Origin: Tolypothrix brevis GSE-NOS-MK-07-07A | GTDB taxonomy: Bacteria > Cyanobacteriota > Cyanobacteriia > Cyanobacteriales > Nostocaceae | Direction: 5' to 3' | NCBI GenBank assembly: GCA_019358985.1 | Contig: JAHHIJ010000016.1 | Coordinates: forward strand, 1 to 64,000 | DNA: 64,000 bases | Part shown: piece after piece, positions 56,275 through 64,000 of the stretch | Position numbering within the stretch: the first letter of the stretch is position 1 | Layout: every line of letters begins with the position of its first letter | Notes under the pieces: model-generated | The model's input: the letters and a program-made list of their open reading frames with translations, nothing else | What the model was told of the DNA's origin: nothing | The model's database searches: none | Translations under genes and position numbers: made by a program

Positions 56275-57471
56275 CTAGTCCCCTAGTCCCTCGCTAAAGC
56301 GTTGCATAAATCGGCGATCAATTGAGTCTTTGAGATGCCACAATAATTTATGCGGTGGCAAAGTCAAAAAACCTCGTGTAGCGATCGCACGTTTATCCCC
56401 AGTACCAATTAAACTTAAATATTGTTTCTGTGGTTTGTAAGGTTTGAGCGATTTTCCTAATAAAATTCGCTGCAAGTTCTCAAATAAAGGTTTACCTTGC
56501 CTAACAGCAAATACACCAGCTTTCGGACGCGGATGATTTACCATTGTGGCAATATCACCAGTAGCAAATACGTGGGGATGTGTTAGCGATCGCAATGTAT
56601 CATCAACTAAAATAAAGCCTAGCTCATCGGTTGCCAATTCTGTTGTTTTTAACCACTGTGGTGCTGATGCTTGAGTTACCCAAAACAAGCGATCGCATTT
56701 CACTTTCAACCCAGATTCACATATAACATTTAATTCACTTTTCTCTATAGAAGTAAAGTTATTAGGTGCAACTTGACAGACACTATCCCCCAAATGGAGT
56801 TGCATCCCCCGCTTCATCAAAAGTTGTGTAACTAACCGCCTCACTGATGGATGATAATGAGGCATCAGTTCCGCGTCACGCTGAAATAAATGAATTTTCA
56901 ACTGAGAAAAATTATTCTCCCGCTTTTTAATAGCCAGTAAATTAGCTTGCATCGATAGTGCTAATTCTACACCGCCAGCGCCACCACCTACTACTCCAAT
57001 CCTAATTAATTTTTCTGGATTTTCAGCGACATCTTCAAGTAACTGATACCAATGTTTCAGTAGTTGTGTCACAGGTTTAGCGGGAATTGCATATTCTGCA
57101 CACTCTACAGATAGAGTAGCGGGAGTGCTACCAATATCAATTGACAGCACGTCAAAAGTTACAGATGGACGGTTAGCACAAAAAACTTTATTATTTTTTA
57201 AGTCAAGACCGACTGCTTTATCGATGTATAATTGTGCTTGAGCAAATTGAGCTAAACGTCGCAAATCGATGTGACATTCATCACGAGTGTAAAATCCGGC
57301 AATGTGTCCGGGTAGCATTCCAGAGTAGGGTGTATCTGAAGCTTCAGTAATCAAGGTTAACCGTAGTCCTGGTAAAGGTTTCATCCCAAACATCAAAAGT
57401 GCGATCGCATGACTATGACCGCCACCAATCAGCACTAAATCTTTTACAATTGGTTGTGTATTTTGTTGCAT
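56275..57471 (-). CDS. FAD/NAD(P)-dependent oxidoreductase (SelD-associated type) without the kinase half
   Basis: The 398-residue flavoprotein has an FAD motif LVLIGGGHSHAIALL, an NAD(P) motif IGVVGGGAGGVELALSM and the C-terminal FATGDIA block. It resembles the N-terminal oxidoreductase half of the fused selenide,water-dikinase proteins of cyanobacteria, whose kinase half begins just after a HLKDxIDRRFM-like linker. Here the protein ends RRFMQRFSEGLGD and nothing resembling SelD follows in the downstream 140 bases before the REase. It may be a stand-alone relative or have lost the kinase part. NADH:quinone reductase activity of the type II kind is an alternative reading. Confidence 0.75.
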   Translation of the reverse strand: MQQNTQPIVKDLVLIGGGHSHAIALLMFGMKPLPGLRLTLITEASDTPYSGMLPGHIAGFYTRDECHIDLRRLAQFAQAQLYIDKAVGLDLKNNKVFCANRPSVTFDVLSIDIGSTPATLSVECAEYAIPAKPVTQLLKHWYQLLEDVAENPEKLIRIGVVGGGAGGVELALSMQANLLAIKKRENNFSQLKIHLFQRDAELMPHYHPSVRRLVTQLLMKRGMQLHLGDSVCQVAPNNFTSIEKSELNVICESGLKVKCDRLFWVTQASAPQWLKTTELATDELGFILVDDTLRSLTHPHVFATGDIATMVNHPRPKAGVFAVRQGKPLFENLQRILLGKSLKPYKPQKQYLSLIGTGDKRAIATRGFLTLPPHKLLWHLKDSIDRRFMQRFSEGLGD

Positions 57472-57605
57472 CTGGTAAATCCATGTGAGGGAATTGAAAA
57501 TTACAGATAAATGTTCTAAAAATCTCTTTTTATAAACTGTAATTATTATTTCTGTATATAAATTAAAAAAGTATTAATTTTTCCTAAAAAAGTATATCAG
57601 TTCTT

Positions 57606-57638
57606 AGATTCCCCACTTCTTTAAGAAGTCGGGAATCT
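57606..57638. repeat. Dispersed hairpin (GATCCCCGAC family)
   Basis: AGATTCCCCACTTC and its inverse around CTTTAAG form a strong hairpin. Related copies are at 27171 and 48580. The rest of the 57472-57894 spacer is AT-rich and shows no gene. Confidence 0.8.
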
Positions 57639-57894
57639 GGACAGGAAATCTGAACAACGCAAATTTTTACAACTCCTCCACGGATTGCTATAGTATATAT
57701 AAATTATTAAAAACTGCTATAAAAAACTTGAGTGTATTTACAGTAAAAAATAACACGTATTAAACAACACAAAGTTAAAGCTCTGCGAAGAACAGCCTAA
57801 TAGTGGAATTCCTCCTTTAGAAGCTTTTCAAGCAAAACAGAATCGCCCAAAATCAAGATAAGTTGCTCAATTTAAGGATGAGGAATGGCAATCA

Positions 57895-58479
57895 ATGAAA
57901 CAACTGGGAAGTAAAAACATCAAAACCAGTTTGGATGTAATTTATGATTTAGAGCAAATCGCCAAGAATGATCCACAACAACACTGGGAAATCATGGAAA
58001 TGCTCACGATTTTTGTGCGAAATAATGCTCCTTACACATGCCAAGAGAAATCAAAAAGCGACTTAAAAACGAAAATTCGTACAGATATTCAAGCAGCTCT
58101 AACAGTGATTGCGAGGAGAGATGTAAAAAAAGATCCGGAAAATCAGCTACTTGATTTGAGCTATACGGATCTGCGGGGAGTAAACTTTAATTGCGCGAAC
58201 TTAGCGGGAGCGAATCTATATCAGGTTAACCTGGCAGGGGCAAATCTCAAAAGTGCTAACTTAAGTGGTACAATCCTAAGTGCATCTAACTTGGCTGGAG
58301 CAAACCTCAGTGGTGCTAACTTAGCAGGGGCAATTCTCAATGCGGCAAACCTTAGTGGGGCAAATTTGCATCAAGCCAACTTGCATCGAGCTAATTTGTT
58401 TCTAGCTAATTTGCATTACACAAATCTCAGTGGTGCGAAACTGGATGAGGCAAACCTCCGGGATGCTAACCTGTATTAA
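57895..58479 (+). CDS. Pentapeptide-repeat protein (short form)
   Basis: The 194-residue protein starts with a helical module DVIYDLEQIAKNDPQQHWEI...FVRNNAP (residues 14-50). It then carries about 18 A(N/D)L-type pentapeptides (residues 85-194, ANLAG, ANLSG, ANLHQ), forming a right-handed quadrilateral beta-helix. The same module occurs in the larger gene at 58721, so the two are paralogs; this copy lacks the membrane part. Roles of these proteins in cyanobacteria are unknown. Confidence 0.85.
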   Translation: MKQLGSKNIKTSLDVIYDLEQIAKNDPQQHWEIMEMLTIFVRNNAPYTCQEKSKSDLKTKIRTDIQAALTVIARRDVKKDPENQLLDLSYTDLRGVNFNCANLAGANLYQVNLAGANLKSANLSGTILSASNLAGANLSGANLAGAILNAANLSGANLHQANLHRANLFLANLHYTNLSGAKLDEANLRDANLY

Positions 58480-58720
58480 ACAGACATCCAAGAAGCCAAA
58501 CATCTAGATTTTCAGCAGATTAAATCAACTGATTTTTCGTGATTTTTCTACGTCTGTAAGGCATCTACGCTCATAGTATTGAAACACATATTGCATTCAA
58601 TACACTTGTGTAATGGTAAAAGGAAGATTAATTGAGCCTTGGGGCGCATATTGCAATTTTGAGATAAATGCTATACTCTTTTGCCAATAATCATTCTAAA
58701 ATGTGAGGAATACTTCTACT

Positions 58721-60190
58721 ATGTCTGCTAATAAGACAGACACACTTTTGAATTGGTTGATAGCCACATCGGTTATATTTACTCTCTCATTGACTCTAAA
58801 TTTATTGGCATTTTCTCATCATGAGAAAGTGTCAACGCAGCAAAAAATAGAGAATAGAAATCAAACATTAACAACTTCTGCAATAGTTTTTTTAGGGCTA
58901 GCAGGAATGATTAATGCTTATTACGCAGCAAAGCGTACAAAAGCTTTAGAAAAAAGTGCGATCGCAAATGAAAAAAACATTGAACTCGGCATTGAAAATA
59001 ACAAACTCAATCAAGACAGATTAATTGCTGAACGCTTTATGGCAGCGATTGAACAGCTTGGACATGACAAAGTGTCAACCCGGACAGGCGCAATTTACGC
59101 TTTAGAACGAGTTGCTCAAGATTTTCCTAAAGAACACTGGACAATCATGGAAATTCTGTCAGCTTTTGTGCGCGAGAATGCTCCGATCCAGGTCTCACAA
59201 CCACAACAAACGGAAGAAGATTCTGAACCTCGTTTTGGCAGACACACCCACGTCACACGTCACGAACATCCCGACGACCTAAACTGGATGGAAGAATCAC
59301 CGCGCATTCCTACAGATATTCAAGTGGCTTTAACAGTCATCGGTAGACGCGATTCACAAAAAGACCCAGTAAATCAGAAAATTGATTTACGCAATACTCA
59401 CATCAGACGCGCAGATCTGCGTGGAGTAGATTTTGCGGGAGCAGACTTGAGTGGATCTGACCTTTGCGGTGCAGACTTGCGAGCAGCCGATTTGTGTGGT
59501 GCAGACCTGGATAAAGCTCAACTATGTGGTTCAATTTTGTATGAAGCCAACTTGCAATCATGCAACCTGAGTGCGGCAAACATGAACGGAGCTAATCTCA
59601 ATAAAGTTAAGCTTTGTGGAGCAAACTTGCGTGGATCTAACCTTTGTGGAGCAAGTTTGCGTGCGGCAAATCTCACCGACGCTAACCTTTATAAAGCCAA
59701 CTTGCAACAAGCAACTTTAAAACTTGCCAACCTCTCTGGTGCAAAGTTGTTTTTAGCCAACTTGCAACAAGCAAAGTTTGGTAAAGCTAACTTGCAGGGT
59801 GCTGGTTTGATTGGAGCGAACTTGCAGCAAGCAAACTTGAATGGAGCCAATCTTAGTAACGCAAATTTGAATGCAGCCAAACTGCAACAAACAGAGATAT
59901 TGTTTGCTAATTTATCTGGAGCAAGTTTGATAGAAGTTGATTTATATAGAGCAAATTTGATGGGAGCCAATTTGCAAAGAGCAATTCTTCATGAAGCTAA
60001 CCTTTGTGAGGCAAACTTGATGGGAGCCAACCTTTATGGGGCAAATCTTTGCGATGTCAAATTAGAAGGAGCAATTTTGACAGGAGCGAAAAATTTAGAT
60101 CCACAGCAGATTAGAGAAGCATTAGGCGATCGCACAACTCGTCTACCTGATAATGTTGAAATACCAATGCATTGGCGGCAAACTGTCTAA
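58721..60190 (+). CDS. Membrane-anchored pentapeptide-repeat protein
   Basis: From the ATG at 58721 (489 residues; GTG at 58703 is possible) there are two hydrophobic helices (residues 8-32 and 52-70), then a coiled helical region. The module GAIYALERVAQDFPKEHW...SAFVRENAP follows (about 125-165), and then about 40 pentapeptide repeats (about 225-470; ADLRG, ANLCG, ANLQQ). The helical module is shared with the protein at 57895. The repeats would form a long beta-helix in the cytoplasm with the anchor in a membrane. It is upstream of the CHAT-PCD gene by about 220 bases, same strand. Confidence 0.88.
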   Translation: MSANKTDTLLNWLIATSVIFTLSLTLNLLAFSHHEKVSTQQKIENRNQTLTTSAIVFLGLAGMINAYYAAKRTKALEKSAIANEKNIELGIENNKLNQDRLIAERFMAAIEQLGHDKVSTRTGAIYALERVAQDFPKEHWTIMEILSAFVRENAPIQVSQPQQTEEDSEPRFGRHTHVTRHEHPDDLNWMEESPRIPTDIQVALTVIGRRDSQKDPVNQKIDLRNTHIRRADLRGVDFAGADLSGSDLCGADLRAADLCGADLDKAQLCGSILYEANLQSCNLSAANMNGANLNKVKLCGANLRGSNLCGASLRAANLTDANLYKANLQQATLKLANLSGAKLFLANLQQAKFGKANLQGAGLIGANLQQANLNGANLSNANLNAAKLQQTEILFANLSGASLIEVDLYRANLMGANLQRAILHEANLCEANLMGANLYGANLCDVKLEGAILTGAKNLDPQQIREALGDRTTRLPDNVEIPMHWRQTV

Positions 60191-60341
60191 ATAACAATCG
60201 CATTAATTGATTACTTGGGTGCATCTTATTTTTATTAAACATTACTAAAAATTAATTTAATATTATTTTACGAGAAAATATTTATATTTCCGAAATATCT
60301 GTGATCATTAATGTTTAAGTTAGAGTACAATCCAAAACCCT

Positions 60342-60370
60342 GTAAAGACGTTCCGCCGGAACGTCTTTAC
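60342..60370. repeat. Dispersed palindrome in the CHAT-PCD leader
   Basis: GTAAAGACGTTCC and its inverse meet at GCCGG. It lies 40 bases before the chosen ATG (60410) and codes CKDVPPERLYV if the earlier ATG at 60311 were used, which is part of why 60410 is preferred. Confidence 0.9.
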
Positions 60371-60409
60371 GTATATTTAATCACAACGCAATTTACATAT
60401 ATATTTGCT

Positions 60410-61405
60410 ATGAATACCGATACTAATCTCAAATCAATCTTGCTACTGTCTGCGAACCCTAAGCGCACAAAAAGCCTACGCTTACAGGAGGAGGAAGAGG
60501 AAATTAAGATGCGATTACGTCTTGCAGGATATGGTAAGGTTCCCATCAACTCCCGTGGTGCAACCAAACCAAGAGATATTCAGCAGGCAATGTTGGACTT
60601 CAAGCCCCAGATTGTACACTTTAGTGGTCATGGAGCTGGGGAGGATGGCTTAGTCTTTGAGGATGCAGCGGGACAAGAAAAATTAGTTAGTTCTGAAGCA
60701 TTAGCCAACCTATTTGAACTTTTCTTTCAGCGAGGAGTAGAGTGTGTAGTTCTGAATGCTTGTTATGCAGAGTTCCAAGCTCGTGCGATCGCTCAACATA
60801 TTCCCTACGTAATAGGTATGAATCAAGCTATTGGGGATCGTGCTGCCATTGAATTTGCTGTGGGTTTCTACGCAGCTGTAGGTGCTGGGGAAACAATTGA
60901 ATTTGCTTATAAACTAGGCTGTAACACGATTCAACTCGAAGGTATTCCCGGACATTTCATTCCTGTTCTTTTTACAAAAAATCAAAACGGCTCTAACAAC
61001 AACTCCTCAGTCCAAAATAGTTTCTTAAGCGTTTATCCAACTCCTCCACCAGAAAAACCACAGCCAATTAGTGAGGAGTATATTCAAATTGCACTTAGCC
61101 ATAGCTTATGTAAATGGAAAAAAGTTGTTAGCCAACTACCTGAAGATCCAACCAAAGAGCGCATTGAACTTTTTCGTCAGTACAACTTCAAAACATTCCT
61201 GGGAGCAATTGAATTCATGCATCAAGTTGCACCTGGGTGCGATATTCAACTCCATCACCCTCGCTGGGAGAACATTTGGTGTACACTTAGAGTTTATCTA
61301 ACTACCTGGGACATCGATCATCAAATTTCTGATCGAGATATTCAATTAGCGAAATATTTAGACCAAGCTTTCTCCAATTTTTCAGGTGCGGAGCTAAAGG
61401 AATAA
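60410..61405 (+). CDS. CHAT protease fused to a pterin-carbinolamine-dehydratase-like domain
   Basis: From the ATG at 60410 the protein has 331 residues. Residues 8-190 are a CHAT domain: KSILLLSANPK at the start, His74 in VHFSGHGAGEDG and Cys118 in VVLNACYAE give the caspase-like dyad. A Ser/Asn/Pro linker (190-222) leads to a C-terminal domain (223-323) matching the PCD/DcoH signature: CKWKKV, a helix FKTFLGAIEFMHQVA, HHP at 282-284, then W290, W300 and D308/D310, spaced as in the family pattern. Known PCDs dehydrate 4a-hydroxytetrahydrobiopterin or dimerise with HNF1; which applies here is unknown. The fusion is unusual and suggests a sensor or assembly domain. Confidence 0.85.
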   Translation: MNTDTNLKSILLLSANPKRTKSLRLQEEEEEIKMRLRLAGYGKVPINSRGATKPRDIQQAMLDFKPQIVHFSGHGAGEDGLVFEDAAGQEKLVSSEALANLFELFFQRGVECVVLNACYAEFQARAIAQHIPYVIGMNQAIGDRAAIEFAVGFYAAVGAGETIEFAYKLGCNTIQLEGIPGHFIPVLFTKNQNGSNNNSSVQNSFLSVYPTPPPEKPQPISEEYIQIALSHSLCKWKKVVSQLPEDPTKERIELFRQYNFKTFLGAIEFMHQVAPGCDIQLHHPRWENIWCTLRVYLTTWDIDHQISDRDIQLAKYLDQAFSNFSGAELKE

Positions 61406-61466
61406 GTCTGTATTACATCTGAAATATTTATGAAGCAAGGCTTCTAAAAAAACTTTTGTTTACTTA

Positions 61467-61742
61467 TTAAAACATAGGATTGTGTTCATAATCCCAACAT
61501 TTGTTATCACGCCAAGTTCTACGGGTATGCTCACATTGAGATTGTTCGGTTAGCCAAGGAATCGATGCCGGGTAGCTGAAGGTGGCTTTAGATGTGGAAT
61601 TTATGTCAGAAAGTGAGAGTATTAGCGAAGCTGTACAAAAGCCAGAAGTCGGCAATACAGCGACAAACACAGTAAACAACATAATTTTTGCTCTTGTGGA
61701 AAGTTGAAATTTGCCTGGTTTAATACTCTGGCGATCGCGCAT
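61467..61742 (-). CDS. Small putative membrane or exported protein
   Basis: The ATG at 61742 has AGGGA about 7 bases upstream, giving a 91-residue product. An internal hydrophobic helix (IMLFTVFVAVLPTSGFCTASLILSL) follows a basic N-terminus; the C-terminal part is polar, with cysteines in QSQCEHTRRTWRDNKCWDYE. It might be a small anchored or secreted protein. The HIP1 site sits at the start. I recognise no family. Confidence 0.55.
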   Translation of the reverse strand: MRDRQSIKPGKFQLSTRAKIMLFTVFVAVLPTSGFCTASLILSLSDINSTSKATFSYPASIPWLTEQSQCEHTRRTWRDNKCWDYEHNPMF

Positions 61743-61814
61743 ATATTTTCCCTGAATATAAGTAGAAACAATTAAACGTAAAATACCAACTTGATAGAAA
61801 GCATATATAAGCAA

Positions 61815-62197
61815 AGTTTTGCTTTCTGCCTTCTATTTAGCAGTTGATATAAATAACGAAATGCTAAAGTGATGCAAATATTTGCACTAAAAAATTGTGT
61901 TAACAAAACTTGATTTGTTTGCTACTTTTATAGGCGTTTATATTCTGTGGCTGTATGTAATCTGTCTATGAGTTGATTTTTGCACACCCTTATCTAAAAG
62001 CACAGATGTTAATCGTGATTTTTACTAAGAAAAAATACTTAAGTGCTGTTTTTAAAGATTACGTGTGTTTTTTCTTCGAGCAAATAATTTAACTATTTAG
62101 TATACATAAAGACACAAGTTGCTTTTTGTACTTACGAGGGTATTTCTTGAAAGTTTAAAATTTGAAACTTCAATTTTGAGCTAAACTAGCCTCGAAG
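61815..62197. other. AT-rich intergenic region
   Basis: No gene, repeat or RNA was recognised in these about 380 bases between divergent genes. Confidence 0.5.
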
Positions 62198-62827
62198 ATG
62201 GCAAATACCACTCTTAATAAGCTTATGATTGACCTTTACACCTTCACCACACCCAACGGACGTAAAGCTTCGGTTATGTTGGAGGAAGTTGGACTTCCCT
62301 ACAACACTCACAAAATCGACATTACCAAAAACGAGCAGTTTACACCAGAGTATATTGCAATCAATCCCAATAGCAAGATTCCCGCCATTATCGACCAAGA
62401 TACTGAGATTAAAGTTTTTGAATCTGGCGCAATTTTGATTTATTTGGCAGAAAAAACTGGTAAATTCCTACCTCTTGATCAAAAAGGTCGCTTTCAAGTA
62501 CTTGAGTGGCTGATGTGGCAAATGGCAGGTTTAGGACCAATGTCTGGGCAATTTAATCATTTTAAACGGTATGCGCCAGAAAAGATTCCCTATGCGATCG
62601 CACGCTATGAAAAAGAAACTCTCCGACTTTACAGCGTGTTAGATAAACAATTAGCAGACAAAGAATTTATCTGCGGTGACTATTCGATTGCAGACATAGC
62701 CACCTATCCTTGGATATCCATTTATGAAAGTCAAGGTTTAACGCTAGATAATCACTTGAATCTCAAACGTTGGGTAGAAACAGTACAGCAACGTCCAGCA
62801 GTACAGCGGGGGATGAAAGTGCCGTAG
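62198..62827 (+). CDS. Glutathione S-transferase, Nu-class-like
   Basis: The 209-residue protein (or 200 from the ATG at 62225) begins MIDLYTFTTPNGRKASVMLEE, the TPNGxK signature of YfcG/YghU (Nu-class) glutathione transferases that act as disulfide oxidoreductases or peroxidases. NPNSKIPAI has the cis-Pro and FESGAILIYLAEKTG binds the gamma-Glu of glutathione. The C-terminal helical domain follows, with DYSIADIATYPW. The stop codon lies in the end of a MITE (62824-62897), so the C-terminus ends GMKVP. Confidence 0.93.
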   Translation: MANTTLNKLMIDLYTFTTPNGRKASVMLEEVGLPYNTHKIDITKNEQFTPEYIAINPNSKIPAIIDQDTEIKVFESGAILIYLAEKTGKFLPLDQKGRFQVLEWLMWQMAGLGPMSGQFNHFKRYAPEKIPYAIARYEKETLRLYSVLDKQLADKEFICGDYSIADIATYPWISIYESQGLTLDNHLNLKRWVETVQQRPAVQRGMKVP

Positions 62828-62897
62828 ACATCTGGTAGCCTTAGACGTAGAGACGTAGCAATGCTACGTCTCTACATTGTTTTCTGGAGATGTCTAC
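62824..62897. mobile_element. Small MITE overlapping the GST stop codon
   Basis: GTAGACATCT (62824-62833) and AGATGTCTAC (62888-62897) are perfect inverted ends around the palindrome GACGTAGCAATGCTACGTC (62847-62875). The TAG within the left end is the stop codon of the GST gene. A second copy is nested at 3484-3575. Confidence 0.75.
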
Positions 62898-62929
62898 TAG
62901 AGAGGGGGAGAAATTCCCTTTGTCCCAAA

Positions 62930-63730
62930 TCACATCGAACCCATAACAACTCCCCAGAAATAATCCTCAAAAGGTCTTTCATCAAGGTCGATGTGAAATT
63001 TTTTCGCCCAAGAATAAATATCCAGGCTGACACGTCCGCTTTCTTCATCAAACCACGAACCACCTTTAAATGAGATATTTCCTAATAACGTAATCCAGTG
63101 ATTTGGGTAAGGTAAAAAAGGCTTTTTGCCGCCAAGCAAACCTGCGGCAGTAATCAAACCAAACGCTACACCCCCAGAATCGATAATAGCTGATGCTTCA
63201 GTCAAAGCTTCGTATTCTCCAAATATATATGTATGGATATACTTAACTTTACGATAACCTAATACTTCCCGCGTCCAGCCTTTCATCTCCCAAGATTTTG
63301 TCATCCCAGACAAATTACGGATAATATCTGGTGCTTCTACTTCAATGTTGAAAATGAAGTTTTCTGCTTCTCTTAGTGTTGCTAAAACCATCCAATCGGC
63401 TTGACTTAATCGCAGTCTACCTCGACTTTTAACAAGTGTTTGAGATGCTTTAATGCGTGTAGTTTGTCCTTGAAAACCGCCAGTTTCAAATATACTGCGG
63501 CAAATTTGCACATAACGCAATGGTTGTTTGCGAATAAGTTCAAACAAAATTGAAGCAGGTCCGCAAAATGGTTGTCCACCTTGGTTGACTTGAAATGGAT
63601 CGCTAACACGCGATCGCATGTCCGCAAGTACTTGGTTTTTATCTAAAGTTGCCCAAACACCAGGTACATTGGATTTTTCAAAGTCTGCGATCGCGCTAGA
63701 AACTGCTGGATCTAACTGCTGGGAATTCAT
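62930..63730 (-). CDS. Hypothetical protein with a papain-like Cys/His pattern
   Basis: This 266-residue protein has GGQPFCGPASILFELI near residue 51, with Cys56 set as in papain-like peptidases, and a later strand PNHWITLLG with His211 as the candidate base. Asp in DEESGRVSLDIYSW could complete a triad. There is no signal peptide. Peptidase, transglutaminase-like or toxin roles are all possible; this is inferred from spacing and local motifs, not from a family I know. It has no toxin or immunity partner gene next to it. Confidence 0.7.
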   Translation of the reverse strand: MNSQQLDPAVSSAIADFEKSNVPGVWATLDKNQVLADMRSRVSDPFQVNQGGQPFCGPASILFELIRKQPLRYVQICRSIFETGGFQGQTTRIKASQTLVKSRGRLRLSQADWMVLATLREAENFIFNIEVEAPDIIRNLSGMTKSWEMKGWTREVLGYRKVKYIHTYIFGEYEALTEASAIIDSGGVAFGLITAAGLLGGKKPFLPYPNHWITLLGNISFKGGSWFDEESGRVSLDIYSWAKKFHIDLDERPFEDYFWGVVMGSM

Positions 63731-63849
63731 ATATTTACGTTTATTACTGAAAGTGCCCGATTGTTAATTTCCTTGACTACACTACCGATTAGCAGTAATT
63801 CGCAAATAATCTTAACAAATAGAACTATTTATACTGTTTCATCGACCGA

Positions 63850-63903
63850 ATTTAAATATACGTTATTCAGAACCCTGGAGACGTAGCAATGCTACGTCTC
63901 TAC
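63850..63903. repeat. Inverted copy of the window-start repeat unit
   Basis: AATTTAAATATACGTTATTC followed by AGAACCCTGG and then a GACGTAGC palindrome is, in reverse complement, the junction seen at 1-344 (palindrome, then GGGTTCTGGATAACGCATAT). It shows that the unit is a dispersed repeat and not only a local array. Confidence 0.75.
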
Positions 63904-63965
63904 ATTTTTTTTCACTTGTGCTTGTAACTGCGATAAAATTCTCAAGCACAACGCACTCCACAGCT

Positions 63966-64000
63966 ATGCAAATCAACTGGGAAACTGCCAAAACCTACGA
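63966..64000 (+). CDS. Start of a CDS, possibly MenB (cut by window end)
   Basis: The last 35 bases open with ATG and read MQINWETAKTY. From memory this resembles the N-terminus of cyanobacterial 1,4-dihydroxy-2-naphthoyl-CoA synthase (MenB), a phylloquinone-pathway enzyme. With only 11 codons visible the call is tentative; it could be another protein. Confidence 0.4.
   Translation, partial: MQINWETAKTY

Noticed and set aside
27168-57638. Three GATCCCCGAC hairpins as separate regulators
   Set aside because: They are copies of one dispersed palindromic repeat. Only the first is placed well as a terminator.
60311-60409. ATG at 60311 as the start of the CHAT-PCD gene
   Set aside because: The 33 added residues are coded in part by a dispersed palindrome and do not look like part of the CHAT fold.

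Overview
The window looks like chromosome from a filamentous, probably heterocyst-forming cyanobacterium (order Nostocales). This rests on the dense HIP1 octamers (GCGATCGC), the short tandem heptamer repeats (for example GCCCATT runs near 28.97 kb), the petC-petA operon, the Uma2 endonucleases, the CHAT/TPR, WD40/STAND and pentapeptide proteins, and the large load of dispersed palindromic repeats and MITE-like elements. No rRNA or tRNA gene and no CRISPR array was recognised. The genus cannot be fixed from the sequence alone.

Layout. 0-7 kb: a 102-bp tandem repeat, rsmE, a small cyanobacterial protein, a lipase and a VOC protein that converge, nested MITE-like elements, a DUF4160/DUF2442 pair bracketed by HIP1-spaced repeats, and a saccharopine-dehydrogenase-like enzyme. 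7-12 kb (minus strand): type IV pilus motor genes pilB-pilT-pilC. 12-18.5 kb (plus strand): a chaperone run grpE-dnaK-dnaJ continuing into overlapping tusA-like and rsgA genes. 18.6-25.4 kb: two Uma2 nucleases around a MITE, a 1241-residue TPR-CHAT protein, and a 15-copy 21-bp repeat joined to a TnpB remnant. 25.5-36 kb: GH57 branching enzyme, glucokinase, histidine phosphatase, a sugar-type solute-binding lipoprotein, yebC, two PIN toxin-antitoxin pairs, a third Uma2 gene and a UbiH-like hydroxylase. 36-42 kb: a TPR lytic transglycosylase, then a DUF849/BKACE gene interrupted by one in-frame stop, next to an MFS transporter. 42-48.3 kb: a two-gene AAA ATPase plus membrane-anchored STAND-WD40 cassette. 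49-54 kb: tatC, an MNT/HEPN pair, a DUF3067 gene, petC-petA. 54-56 kb: a type II restriction-modification pair. 56-64 kb: a SelD-type FAD oxidoreductase without its kinase half, two pentapeptide proteins, a CHAT protein fused to a pterin-carbinolamine-dehydratase-like domain, a Nu-class-like GST, a papain-like protein and the first codons of what may be menB.

Housekeeping (photosynthetic electron transport, protein folding, glycogen and glucose metabolism, pilus motility, ribosome maturation) alternates with accessory conflict and signalling modules: five toxin-antitoxin-like pairs, one R-M system, two CHAT proteins and one AAA/STAND-WD40 cassette. The two most interesting candidates are the CHAT-PCD fusion (60.4-61.4 kb) and the overlapping AAA/STAND-WD40 pair (41.8-48.3 kb). 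A second theme is genome plasticity: dispersed repeats lie between genes, inside three reading frames without breaking them, and once supply a stop codon.
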